Origin: Vitis vinifera
Lineage: Eukaryota > Streptophyta > Magnoliopsida > Vitales > Vitaceae
Assembly (NCBI RefSeq): GCF_030704535.1
Contig: NC_081820.1
Coordinates: 19,409,001-19,473,000 of the forward strand
Length of the DNA stretch: 64,000 bases
Direction: 5' to 3'
Shown piece by piece: positions 1 to 11,220 of the stretch. The position numbers and the translations under genes were made by a program. Each line of letters starts with the position of its first letter. The stretch's first letter is position 1. Below the pieces are notes generated by a model. That model saw only the letters and a program-made list of their open reading frames with translations, made no database searches and was not told the origin of the DNA.

Positions 1-457
1 ATGTCTTGATAGCAAGAGATCCACTTCAGGCTACATCTTCATGTTGGCTGGAGAAGCAGTTTCATGGAAAAGTGTTAAACAAACACTTATTGCTTCTTCC
101 ACCATGGAGGCATAATTCATAGCTTGCTAAGAGACATCAAACCATGGGATATGGTTGCGGAATTTTATCACTCAGTTGCGAATTGTTGATGGGATTGAGA
201 AACCATTAAGAATCAATTGTGATAATTAAGCTGTAGAATTGTATTCTAAGAACAACCGAAGTTCGTCAAAGTCCAAACACATTGACATCAAGTTCTTGGT
301 TGTGAAAGAAAGAGTTCAGAGTCTTCAAGTATTGATTGAACACATAAGCACAAACTCCATAATTGCAGATTCGCTCACTAAGGGTTTGCCACCCAAAGTA
401 TATCATGAGCATGTCACACATATGGGTGTTGTACACATTGATGATGTGCCAGTATAG
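1..457 (+). pseudogene. Decayed Ty1/Copia RNase H (3' end of pol)
   Basis: Translation of this edge fragment gives the Copia RNase H signature in order: [18 protein letters not shown], then a degenerate ADSLTKG-type end at about 366-392 (seen as IIADSLTKGLPP), with 'KHIDIKF' between. Several in-frame stops interrupt it (around 112, 130 and 226), so it is a relic. The rest of the element lies beyond the left edge of the window. It is followed by a purine-rich tract and an LTR start at 907, which is the expected order for a Copia 3' end. Confidence 0.85.
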
Positions 458-906
458 TGGGAGTTTGTATTTAGATTTTGTGTTTGTTTTCTTGATGTGA
501 TATTATGTTATGTTATCTGTACAGACCTTGATTTTAAAGACTATTGTATTTGAATTCTCTGAATTGAAATGATGACTTTCAAAAGCAGTTTAGCATCAAG
601 TGTTGAAAGTGGAATTTGACTATTTTTAGTCATAAAGTAGGACCAATTGGAAATAGACATATTAAAGGTCACATTCTATGTAATTTCCATGCTACACATC
701 CATACTTGATCCATGTTGCTAATTTTGTTAATGTTGTGATCATTGATGGGTCTAGTTATAATTATGATTAACGAAGGCCGCTTTGATCCTATGTTAGCAT
801 AACTAGTAGATCAAATTGTTTAAGGATATTAAGATAGAATAGCAAGATGAGCTCAATAAAGTACTATCATGAATCATTGTTAAAATATGTGGTCCAAGTG
901 GGAGAT

Positions 907-1290
907 TGTTAAAATATGGACGCACATATATGTAACATAATTCATGATTATGCTATTCGCCTCTTCCGTATCTGTTTTGTATTGGTTTTCTACAGTATGG
1001 GTCACCTTATGTGTAGAGCCCAATGCCATCACGGGCCTTAGATGATGGGCCTAAGACTCGTGAGACCCAATAGTCAAAGGGTATGGTCCCTAAGGCAGGA
1101 GGGTATAAAACCAAAAGAAACTATCTATTCTGGATGATCACAATTTTTGAAAACAAAACCTGAACCTGTTCTCTCCCACTTCCCATCGTCAGAGAGAATT
1201 AAAATAAAGGTGGTGCCCTCCACAACCTTAGAAGATCCATACATCTTCATCAAACGCATAAAATGGATTCGGGTATGTTCCATAAAATTA
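907..1290 (+). repeat. Partial or diverged 3' LTR of the left-edge Copia relic
   Basis: A polypurine tract (AAGTGGGAGAT, ending at 906) is followed by TGTTAAAATATGG, a classic Copia LTR start. A TATA box (GGTATAAAACC, about 1101-1111) lies about 195 bp inside. The 3' boundary is not certain because no clean CA end with a target duplication was found, so the end given is approximate. Confidence 0.6.
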
Positions 1291-1615
1291 AGGCATGTTT
1301 TAAATGAATTGATAGATATATATACATATATCCTGTATGCGTTTTGGTGATAATGGAGAATGAATGTCCATCATATGATGCTATATACTAGACTAGATAT
1401 TTGCTTTCCTATAAGAATGACGAGTAGATATTAGTCTAATACAAGAGAGAGCATTGAATAATAGTTAAACATATACTAAAGTATGGTACGATAAGGGAGA
1501 TTATATGCTTGTATACTAATACAATGGGTTGGTACCCATTAGGTGTACAAATTTAGATTTTAGTCTGATAAGAACTCCTATGATCTACTTCGGGCTTTGT
1601 GTTTACTTTAGGTGG
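1291..1615. other. Intergenic, no gene seen
   Basis: AT-rich sequence between two Copia relics. It may hold decayed element sequence, but I see no domain I can name. Confidence 0.5.
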
Positions 1616-2010
1616 TGTGACTATTAGTTGGAGATATGTAAAACAATCTTATATTGTTGACTCAATTATGAAAGTTGAATATGTTGTAGCTTTTGAAGCT
1701 AAAGGAAGTCGTTTGACTTAAAAGTTCTTATGGGACTTAGGGTAGTTCTCTTGGTTGTATTGCCCATGAACCTAATTTGTGATCACAATGGGGGCAATGA
1801 CACAATCTAATAGAGAACTTGACAAATCTTCTATACTTACAAGCTCTAAGAGAAAGGTGAAATTGATGTTCAATAAATTTATTCATGTGATAATCTAACA
1901 GATATATTCATAAAAATGTTACCTTCGATTATATATATATAAAAAAAAGATACAACATCAAAATGTGAAGATTGAGAGATCTCCTAATTGAAGAAAACAT
2001 AATCATGTCT
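1616..2010 (+). pseudogene. Second decayed Copia RNase H fragment
   Basis: The translation around 1622-1700 reads like a worn Copia RNase H core (ISWRYVKQSYIVDS, then a degenerate EAEYVAACEA-type stretch). A 'VITMGAMTQSNRE' stretch follows, matching the CDNSGAVAQSKEPR-type region of the family. Many stops interrupt it. It is in the same orientation as the relic at 1-457 but is a different and older copy, because its RNase H sequence differs and it has its own downstream LTR. Confidence 0.65.
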
Positions 2011-2025
2011 ACATAGGGGGGGAAA

Positions 2026-2401
2026 TATTAACCTAGATATATTGCACTTTTTTTTTTCTTTATCTAGGTTTTGTCCTATTTGATTTTATTAACAAAGTTT
2101 TTAATTAGGCAATCATAATGGTCTTATTATTTGAATAATATTGTACTCTTTCCTTTACTAGAGTTTCTCTCATTGGTTTTTCTTGGTAAGATTTTAATAA
2201 GACAATATTCTTATGATCATCTAAAAGGAAATGTTATAAAATACAAAAACTTGTAGATGATCATTCATATTGATATAAATCTTTTTATAATTTCCTATAA
2301 AATGAGGAGACCTCTAATGAAATATTCATTTAGTTTTCTTCTTAGTATTCTGTTTTCTCATTCCCCGATTTCTTCTCTTTCTACTTTATTTTTTACAACA
2401 T
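2026..2401 (+). repeat. Probable 3' LTR of the second Copia relic
   Basis: A G-rich polypurine-like tract (about 2016-2025) precedes a degenerate LTR start (ATATTAACC). There is a TATA-like CTATAAAATGAGG at about 2296, followed by a pyrimidine-rich R/U5-like stretch that ends in ACAACA near 2401. The layout fits a Copia LTR; the boundaries are approximate. Confidence 0.45.
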
Positions 2402-2870
2402 ATAGATAAATATTTCATATTGTTATAAATTATTAATATAACATTAGTCATTTTTATGTACCCAATCAAAGATGATCATATGAATAGAATGGTTTGTAGT
2501 TCTTTTGTACCTTAACAATCATATTACTTTCTTGTACTTAGATTTGATTATTATTATTTTATATATTTTAATTTGATTTATTTATATTTTAATCTAATTT
2601 CTTTGTAGATATATAACCATATAAATATATATACTATATTTGATATAGGGTTAATTTACTTATAATACTAGATGCTTTGTTCCACTACATTTCACTTCTG
2701 CCTCGATCTTCGACCTTAAGTCTTTCTTAGGAGTTCCACTCTATATTAGGTCTTCAACTTCAAAGTTTCTCAAGTTGGGCCCTTTGTTAGGGTCCTTCAA
2801 ACCATTCGGTCTCTCTTTGAATCCTTTGGACAAAGCACAACAACCCATAGGGTGTTGGATCTTGATCCTT

Positions 2871-2904
<34 letters not shown>

Positions 2905-3993
2905 ACAATAATAATAGATTTTATGGTATGAATTCACTAATATACCCAACTTTACCTTGGATTTGAATCTTTATAATACAAATTCCTTTGAATTCAAGGT
3001 GAAGGTCCGTATAATTTGAATTTTATGGTATCTATGCCCAATGCACCAATTAAACTTTTGATTGGATTTTTTTTCAATAATTTAGACATTTTTCTATCTT
3101 TACCTAATTATGTTTTTAACAAATCGTTAAACATAATTTGACCAAGTCACAAAAAAAAAAAAGGTTTAGATATTAACTCTTAGCTATTGTCTAATTAAAA
3201 ATGAAATTAATTTTCCAATAAAAAATCTTAAGGAAAAAGCTAAATAAAAAAACCTCTTACATAGGACCCAAAAAATTATAAGGCTCAACTCAAATAAATG
3301 GTCATCCACAAGAAATGCCTTCCACAAATATATGGCTCAACTCCCATTGTTGTTTGTATAACCTCAGACCATTTAGGGAGAAAAAAATTGGCCATAACAT
3401 ATGGGTAGTTTGGGCCAACCCATTATGGCTGTAAAGAACCTCCTTCAAGTCACATTTATTCGTGCCACTGGTATATCAAATAAAACACCACATTTGTTAT
3501 TATCTTTGCATGAAAAGCAGCCAACAATAGTAATAAAATAGTTCTCTAGAACCATAATTTCGAGAAAATATATATTAATTTCGCTAAATGTAATTTTTTT
3601 TTTCAGAAACATAATTAGAATTTTTTTTTTAAAGTTCTCTCGAACCATGACTTTAGAAAAAATATATATTAATTTCACCAACGGTAATTTTCCTAGAAAT
3701 ATATCAAAAAGAGAATAAAGGAAAAAGGGGTGTAGATTTTCCACTTACATAAATTGAAAAGGGAAAATAGATATATATTATTCATGCTAAAAAACAATCT
3801 AAATAAGGCTTTGATATCATTGTAAAAATTTGGATTACTTTTGAAGATACCCAAGAATTATAATTTGATTGTTTCACTGATAAATTTTTTGTCTAAAGTC
3901 GTGAATAAAATTATAAATATGAAAACCACTAAAAAATTTCATAGTGTAAAAGCCTTAATATTTATTTTTATGAAGAAAACCAAAAAATTTTAA
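2402..3993. other. AT-rich intergenic stretch with an AT microsatellite
   Basis: No gene recognised. A (TA)n microsatellite of about 15 units runs from about 2872 to 2901. Short ORFs here, such as the one at 3445-3744 on the minus strand, have low-complexity compositions and no domain. Confidence 0.6.
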
Positions 3994-4299
3994 GGCCATG
4001 TTGGGTTCTTGAAAAGTATTAGAAAAAGAAAAAAAAGGGTAAATTATTTTCTCATTGGTTTTACTATGAAAAATGTAAAAAAGAAATTAAATATAATTAA
4101 AGTTATTAAAAAATTTGTTTATTTTTAAACTATTTAATCTATATATATATATAGAAGAGATAAATAAGTAAAAATTTTTTAAAATAACATATAAAAATAA
4201 TCTATTAATTTTTATTTTTATTTTTATTTTCTCCTATTTTTTATTTTTATTTCATTTCTCTTATATTTTCCTCGAACTTTTTGAGAATCAAACAAAGGT
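3994..4299. mobile_element. Tourist-like MITE with TAA target duplication
   Basis: The 5' end GGCCATGTTGGGTTCTTGA and the reverse complement of the 3' end (ACCTTTGTTTGATTCTCAA) align as imperfect terminal inverted repeats. TAA flanks both sides (3991-3993 and 4300-4302). The interior is AT-rich and non-coding. The T-G-T-T-(T/G)-G end resembles the ends of the large Harbinger element at 38418-57836. Confidence 0.5.
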
Positions 4300-4372
4300 T
4301 AAAGGATGAACTTTAAGAAGAAAACTCTCTTTTATTATATATATATAAAAGAAACAAAATTTCTTATCATAT

Positions 4373-4690
4373 CGGACCAAAAATCATATTGGACTAGGCA
4401 AGGGCAATGCACTTAAACACCCAAAACATTTGCATCCATTGCCATAAAAAATATCCTATCCTATCATATCATATCATATCATATTGGACCAAAATATCAT
4501 ATTGTACCAGGCGAGGTCTATGCACTTAAACACCCAAAACCATTTGCATTCAATGCCATAAAAACTATCATATCATATCGGACCAAAAATTCATATTAGA
4601 CCGGGAGAGGCGAGGTCAATGGACTTAGACACCCAAATCATTTGCATCCAATGCCATACAAAATATCATATCAAATCGGACCAAAAAAAA
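4373..4690. repeat. Short tandem array, about 95-114-bp unit, three copies
   Basis: The unit starts GGACCAAAAATCATATTGGAC and contains CACTTAAACACCCAAAAC and TTTGCATCCAATGCCAT. Copies begin near 4373, 4487 and 4581, with a truncated fourth at 4678. Copy length varies because an internal ATCAT pentamer run has expanded (about 4451-4485). Confidence 0.8.
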
Positions 4691-4699
4691 AAAAATCAT

Positions 4700-5700
4700 A
4701 TTTATCATTATCATTATTCTCATGCTGATTATTATTAGTACATGCCAACCTTGGACAGGCTAGGTGGCACACTGCAATTCCTGGAGCTTGGGATCGGATC
4801 AGAAGGCGACATTTTCTCAACACATTAGAACATATTTTTGTACCCTAATCCTCTCATATGCGAACTGTTTTTAAAACCCACAGAAATCCAAAAGATCTTC
4901 GGTGACCACTCGGAATAATGGAGTGGGATTCTTGATAAATATACTGCAATTAAAAAAAATAATATTTAAAATACCATAGTTTGGAAAATAATTCCAATTC
5001 TACGGCACTTTTGAACACGTAGGATAGATATGAAAACCCATTCCCCCCTTTCCATTTCCCTTCCCGTTTTTCTTCTCTTCCCTTCCCGTTTTTCTTCTTT
5101 GCATCAAAACTCTCTGCCCGAAAACCCACTATCCCGCACGCTGATCATGAGGTGGAGATCCTTGCTTCAACACCAATAGGAAGGAAGTGAAGTGCAGATC
5201 TGAGAAACCATTGCCCCCGGTGTTTTCTGTAAGTTTTGTGGTTATATTTGGTGGTGTGGTTGTGTTTGGTCACCGAGAAAGTGTGGGAAAGTTGTAAAAA
5301 AAATAAAGTTTTTGTTTTGTTTTACAATGAAACTGAGTAGACTAAAAATAATGGAGAAAGTTTTAATTTTTTTGTGGTTTGGCTTGTTGTGATTCTGTTT
5401 GGTTGCCAAGAAAGTGTGGGAAAGTTGAAAAAAAAATTTTTTCCCAATATTTCCTACCAGTCCAGCCCACGCACAGGGTATTTGTCCAATTTTTTTTTAT
5501 TAAAAAACATAAGCTATTTGGTAATCTGATCATGATTTGAGAAGAAAGGTGATCATGATTTGAGGGGAAAGGTTGTGTTTTTCAGCGTGGCTCAAAAATC
5601 GTGGATTTAGGGTTTGTGAAATTTAAATCCAATGGCACAAAAGCAAAGAGACCCCTGGACAGATCCAGAAAGCACGGAGAAAAAAAAAACATTTTTTTGT
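4700..5700. other. Non-coding stretch, possibly a decayed gene 5' region
   Basis: A pyrimidine-rich stretch at about 5040-5100 carries a duplicated CTTCCCGTTTTTCTTCT. Downstream, a module ending GTGTGGGAAAGTTG occurs twice (about 5280 and 5410), roughly 130 bp apart. The composition resembles the leader and first intron of a plant gene, but no coding exon follows that I can support. Confidence 0.3.
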
Positions 5701-5701
5701 T

Positions 5702-6048
5702 TGTTTTTTTAGGGGGTTTTGCATGGACTTTCCCGGAAAGCAAATGGGGGATGGATTTTCTTGGGAATCAAACGGGGATTGCACAGACTTGGGAATCAAA
5801 CGAGGGTTGCAACAAAATAAAAAAATAATAACCTGATTAGATTAGTACCTACAATAATTGAAATTGAAAATTTGTTTTTTTAGGGGGTTTTCCATGGATT
5901 TTCCCGAAAAGCAAATGGGGGATGGATTTTCTTGGGAATCAAACAGGGATTGCACAAACTTGGGAATCAAACGGGGGTTTCAACAAAATAAAAAAATAAT
6001 AACCTGATTAGATTAGTACCTACAATAATTGAAATTGAAATTGAAATT
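5702..6048. repeat. Direct duplication, 171-bp period
   Basis: The block that starts TTTTTTTAGGGGGTTTT and runs to ACCTACAATAATTGAAATTG occurs twice head to tail (AGGGGGTTTT at 5711 and 5882). The copies differ at only a few positions. Both contain two internal copies of TTGGGAATCAAACGGGG-like sequence. Confidence 0.85.
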
Positions 6049-6054
6049 TAAATT

Positions 6055-6800
6055 CAATGAGACACTTTCAGTATAAACCCAATTTTTTAAAAATTATGAA
6101 AGGTGTCCGAATATAATTCCATTTTTTTGTAATTATGGAAGGTGTCTCTTCAAGAGACACCTTCAGCATAAATTCAAAAATTTCCACTGTTTGAATGGAA
6201 ATTGTGGAAAGTGTCTTTTGAACAAGCACTTTCAGTATAAACCCAATATTTTTAAAATTGTGGAAGGTATCAAGAGACACATTTCACAATTCCCAAAAAA
6301 TGGAATTATATTGAAGGTGTCTCTTGAAGAGACACCTTCTATTATTTTAAAAAAATTGGTTTATATTGAAAGTGTCTCTTGAAAAGACACTTTCCACAAT
6401 TTTCATACATTAAAGAGAGACATCTTTAGCTTTAAAATCATTTCCACAAATAAAATACATATTGGATTTTGTGGAATTGTGTAAAGTGTCTTTCCAAGAG
6501 ACACATTTAGTATAAATCTAATTTTTTGGAATTCTAGAAGGTGTCTCTTCAAGAGATATCTTTAGCTTTAAAATCAAATTTAAAAGACATTCAAATTTTT
6601 GAGGAAAGTGTCTTTTCAAGAGACACCTTTAATGAATATTGGATTTTTTGCCATGTGGAAAATGTTTTTTCAAGAGACACCTTTAATATAAATCAAATTT
6701 TCTGAAATTGTAAAAGGTGTCTTTTCAAGAGACACCTTTAGCTTAAATTCAATTCTTTCATGATTTTGAAAATTGTGGAAGATGTCTCTTCATTCCACGT
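6055..6800. repeat. Array of palindromic GTGTCTCTT-AAGAGACAC units
   Basis: About a dozen units, spaced roughly 50-70 bp, each carry an inverted repeat of the form AAGGTGTCTCTT-C-AAGAGACACCTT. The best are at about 6135-6165, 6313-6340 and 6712-6740; the first has 13-bp arms around a single base. The spacers share AGTATAAACCCAATTTTT or TAGCTTTAAAATC. No protein is encoded. Every unit could fold into a stem or cruciform. The parent element is unknown to me. Confidence 0.85.
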
Positions 6801-7779
6801 GGTCAAAACTGTCGTAAATCTATCAATATTTTCAAAACTACCATTTTTTAATTATAATTTTTTAAAATTGCCGCAAAAGTTAAAAAAGCCCTAATGGAGT
6901 GCACGCACCGTTACACATTTCAAGGTAGTAGGTTACTATCTAATGATGACACCTATCTCTCAATTGAGACACGTCTTACCAGGGCCAAAATCTTAAGCCT
7001 CTGTTGGCCCATTTAAAGGGTATAGGGTTTTCCCATGATTTATTTCTATCCCAACTAGCCTTGTCTAAGGTAATTAATCTTAATACCATATCAAAGAGTA
7101 GATTCTGATTTTCATAGAAATAAAATTTTAATTTATATTTTATCTTTAATGAGTAATTCAAATAAAAAAGGAACGGCGCATCGTGAACCATATGTCGGGC
7201 ACATGTGAAGTTGTACTCCATTGTTGGGAAGAAAAGGACTGATTTCTAACTTTCCTTTTGTCAAGGCGAAAAGCTTTATTCCTCATTCTACAGTCTCAGT
7301 GAAAGTAGTTGGGAGGGTGGTTGGTTTGAAAGCTCAACCCCACCTCACAAAAAGGAACCAGAAACGTCACAACATCCCATATGGTTGATGGCTCCCTTAT
7401 TGAGAATTTGATCGACCTTTACTACTGCTTTATTCTTTTCTAGTACATCAAACAAGAGACACTATGGCATGGGTCTACACCAATCGCATTATGGTTTGAA
7501 GCGAAACATGTCGGCTGAGGGATTTATGAGAAAAAAAAATACAATAATTTTAAAAATATTTATTAAAATATGATACTTTTAAAATTATTTTTAAATTTAC
7601 GTTCAATTTTGAATATAAAAATTATTTTTTAAAAAAGATAACTTCAATATTCAAATGGAGTCGTCTTTTCAAAAAGCAATTTTTAATGGGATTTTTTTTT
7701 AAGGCGATTGTAAATTTAAAAATAGTTTTAAAAGTTCCATATTCTAAAAAATGTTTTATAAAATTAATGTTTTTATTTT
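6801..7779. other. Intergenic, includes the 3' flank of the first fucosidase gene
   Basis: No gene recognised. It is AT-rich near 7540-7780, directly downstream (minus strand) of the fucosidase stop codon, where the 3' UTR and polyadenylation site must lie. No single AATAAA-type signal stands out. Confidence 0.5.
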
Positions 7780-9647
7780 TCAAAATCTACTTCCATTAGA
7801 AAGTGAGTGGCCATGTGGTGGATGCCAAAAGGGATCAAAATGCAGGCCAAAAGAGGACACCAAAGGCACTCCCCTTGACTCCAGTATCCTTACTTTCAGA
7901 CTCCTGGCATGAACCACCCCTCCCAGCCTGTGAAGCCTCTTGTGCCCCACCGTCGTCCCTTTTCCGACCAGTTTACCGTCGGCGTAAATCTCATGCCGTT
8001 TGATCCTCTGCCCCAACCCGATCGCTTCTTGAATCCTCACCACGTTAAACCTCAGCCCCTCATTTGCTGCCTTGATTTCAAGCCAATGCTCGTCATCTTC
8101 CTCCCTTGGAGCCCAGAAAGTCCATAAATGGTCACTGTCTAGCACATTCTCGGGGCCAAAATCACTATCCTTCCCTCCCCTCCGGCTGCTAGCTTTTATG
8201 GCGCCGTTCTCCACCAAATTCGTCGAAAATATTGTATCAACTGCGTTTCTAAATTCTCTCAATCGCTGCACATCGGTTTCCGATATAAGTCCGGTTGTAT
8301 TGGGTGGCACATTGAATAGTAGCACACAGTTTCGCCCAACTGAATTGTAGTATATCTCAAGTAGTTTGCTTAGTTTCTTCGGCTTTTGGGATTTATGCCA
8401 GAACCATCCCGGCCGGATCGAAACATCGCATTCCGGCGGCAGCCAGTCCGTCCCTTTCGGATCCCCGGTGTTGATATAACTGCATCAAAATTAACAAGTT
8501 CTTAGTTAGGGTCTTCAGGTGGCACATTAGAATTAAGTAATGGTTCATGTGTTTCACATTCTGAATATAAAATGAGCTTATGCAATTAACTATTGCTGTT
8601 TGGGAAATGGGAAAATATTCCCTTTCAGATTAGTCCATTCCAGTCTATTTTATATTGAACAGACTTGATTAAGTAAGCATATATCAAATAATTAAAGAGT
8701 TCTACACGAAATCACATAAAAAATTAATGGGAAGAGTGAGGGATTTGCTTTGTTTCTAAGGGACTCACTCAACAATGCTTGCATTTCCAATGGACAGTGA
8801 TGTCCGGTTGATGGTTGACCAGCATGTGCTCCCGGCGAATCCCTTCTCGTTTCCAACCCACCGGACGTCAGGGCCGGCGTCGGAAAATATGTTAATTGAA
8901 GTCTGCAATTCCCTCACCATGGCAAACCAGTCTCCAAAGTCATACGACATATTTGGCGCATTTGCGCCCTTTGCTCCATCGAACCAAATCTCTCTCACAT
9001 TCCCATATCTAAAAAAAAAACCAACCAATCCAAAAAGATTACAAATGTACAATAATTTTGAGTACTTTTCTTAGAAAGCAAACCGATTGAGTATCAGTAA
9101 CTTACTCATGGAGAAGCTCTTGTAATTGTGCCAAGTAGTATTCATTGTACTGCTTCTCCTTTCCATATCGTCGGTCATGTCGATCCCACGGGGACAGATA
9201 CAGGCCGACATCAACGCCACGAGCCTCAGCTGCAGTGACAAGATCTCTGACCACATCCCCATGGCCGTTCCTCCAGGGACTGCTTACAACTGAGTGATCA
9301 GTGTACTTAGAAGGCCACAAGCAGAAGCCATCATGGTGCTTTGCAGTGAGAATCATGAGGGAAATTCCTGCCTCTACTGCAACTTCGACCCACTGACTAG
9401 CATTGAGCCCAGTTGGGTTGAAAATAGCAGGGCTTTCATGGCCAGTGCCCCACTCAGAATCAGTGAAAGTGTTGACACCGAAGTGGAGGAACATTATGAG
9501 TTCCCTCTCCTGCCATTTCAACTGGGATGACTTGGGAAGAGGTAGAATAGGCAATGGTGGGGTTATGACTAATTCTCTGTTAGAATCAACCAATTTGAAA
9601 GACTCTAACAGTATAATCATACACCAAAAATACCAAAACTTATCCAT
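7780..9647 (-). CDS. FUC1: Alpha-L-fucosidase 1-like, GH29 (tandem copy 1)
   Basis: A secreted plant glycoside hydrolase that removes alpha-L-fucose from cell-wall or N-glycan oligosaccharides in the apoplast. Three exons on the minus strand: 9647-9106, 9008-8769 and 8479-7780. All introns are GT-AG (donors GTAAGT and GTGAGT), and the joined frame is open, giving 493 residues, close to Arabidopsis FUC1 (about 506). A hydrophobic N-terminus (residues 1-20) fits a signal peptide. Motifs: LHFGVNTFTDSEWG (about 54-67), KHHDGFCLWPSKY (103-115), GLYLSPWDRH, and EIWFDGAKG, with the presumed nucleophile Asp at 191. The C-terminal half (NVPPNTTG, FGPENVLD, GHKRLHRL) is the beta-sandwich part. The start is the first ATG before the signal sequence. 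It is a tandem paralogue of 17019-20060. I see no lesion, so it is probably functional. Confidence 0.93.
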
Positions 9648-11005
9648 AATTAATGGCTAGGAGTAGTGAAGAAGAGAGGGAGAGCCCAGAAGTATAAAAA
9701 GTGGCTGGAAGATTCTCTGTAAGAAGCCAAGCCAATAAAGAAAGAAGAACAGCAAAGATAGATGATATGAGCAATCTTCTCTGGTTGGAGTTTGTTTGGT
9801 TCTAGCTATGGACTCGTTGATTGCTTGTTTCAATCATTCACGGGTTGATCTACTTTATTTATCCGAGAGTAAAAAATTGGATGGCTCTGAGGTTCTGTTT
9901 CTAAAAGACTACAAAATAATATTCATTGGGCACGAGAGACCCGTGCACAGCCATTGGGGTCAGTGGTCGTAAGGGGTGCCAATCACTCTCAAGCACAAGA
10001 CAAAAGTCACAAGAAGGCCTTTTGTAGCATGTACTCTCTTTTACACAATAATTTTACTGGGTTTAGTCTTATTTATCGGTATCCATATTTTTTCTTGCCA
10101 CATACGTTTACTTCCCATGAGTATCACCAATCGAGAAAGTCAAACCAACAAATAAAAACACCATGTTCCCCTCATGGTGGAGTCTCTTAGGACAATAAAT
10201 TATTTGGGTATCTTCGTGTCTTCTCAAGATCTCTTCACATGGTAAGCACAACATACAAATTTTGTTAAAATAGAGCATGGAATTGGTAAATGTGCATCTT
10301 GTCGATGGCTATACAATACTTGGAATATGTGCACTTTTTGTTAGCATGGTATACAATTATTTATGATAATCTCCTAAACTTTATTCTTACTTTTAACGTT
10401 TCTTTTAAAAGAATGTGACTTAGCTTTTTTATCATCATCTTTGTAAGCAGGATTGATTGGATTTTTCATTGCTATAACTGAGCCAACCCCACTTTTGATC
10501 GGATGCTGATGAGGGGCCGGTCGTGCCTTCTAACGTCTCCATTATTGCATTAGCTCGAGGGGTGCTTTCACAAAATGAAATGGAGTTGGCTATGCCTAAT
10601 CATTTGCATGAAAGCTCATCCACCGTCACGCTTCCTATCTATGTATATGCTTTAATTACCTTACTATATGCATTGCCTTTTGGCTTAATTATTTGGTTGC
10701 TAACTTAAGTGGATTGTGATGTATCCGAATATTGATTCCGGAGAATAGAAATGAGATTCATTTGTGAGGTGGTGGTCCACGTCATGAAAGATATACACAC
10801 AGAAAAAGATAGAGAATATTACAAAAGCCCATAGAACTTTTGAGTTGTAATATTCTAAAGATTAATATTTTATATCGACCGTTGCTAACTTATGTGCTGA
10901 TCACTCTAGCCATATTCCAATTTATTAAGCTTAGAGTCACTTTCTAATAACTTGTTATTTACAAAATCTATCATAAAAATTATTAAAAAAAAAAAGGGAG
11001 ATTGG
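9648..11005. other. Upstream region of fucosidase copy 1 and intergenic DNA
   Basis: The first few hundred bases are the likely promoter and 5' UTR of the minus-strand fucosidase. No convincing minus-strand TATA box was found. The block 10715-10890 (around TGATGTATCCGAATATTGATTC) reappears at about 14287-14470, so it belongs to a dispersed repeat. A 61-codon ORF at 10523-10708 has a hydrophobic tail but no recognisable homology. Confidence 0.5.
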
Positions 11006-11006
11006 T

Positions 11007-11220
11007 AGTGTTTGTTTTTTGGTTGAATAAAAAAAGTTAAAATATTTGATTTTTTTTCAGCTAAAAGTAATATGGTAATATTAATTAATATAATTATAGT
11101 GAACTTGTTTTTAATAAATTCAGTTTAATTATATTGATCAATATTAATATGTTATTTTTAGTTGAATAAAAAAAATTAAATATTTTGATTTTTTCTATTT
11201 AACCAAAAAACAAATACCAC
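11007..11220. mobile_element. Short TIR element (MITE), about 214 bp
   Basis: The left end AGTGTTTGTTTTTTGGTT and the reverse complement of the right end (AGTGGTATTTGTTTTTTGG) are inverted repeats. The similarity continues inward through AATAAAAAAAGTTAAAATAT. The interior is AT-rich without coding. No unambiguous target duplication was found, so the superfamily (hAT or Harbinger type) is open. Confidence 0.6.

Noticed and set aside
6135..6165. Engineered short-hairpin construct, because of the TTCAAGAGA centre
   Set aside because: The motif recurs about a dozen times in diverged natural repeats with plant flanks; no vector sequence is present.
6055..6800. CRISPR-like array
   Set aside because: The spacers are themselves repeats, the units are not conserved enough, and this is a plant nuclear genome.
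7803..8350. Plus-strand ORFs across the fucosidase exon 3
   Set aside because: They are antisense shadows of the conserved GH29 coding sequence.
10523..10708. 61-codon ORF with a hydrophobic C-terminus
   Set aside because: No homology recognised and no supporting signals; such ORFs are expected by chance here.
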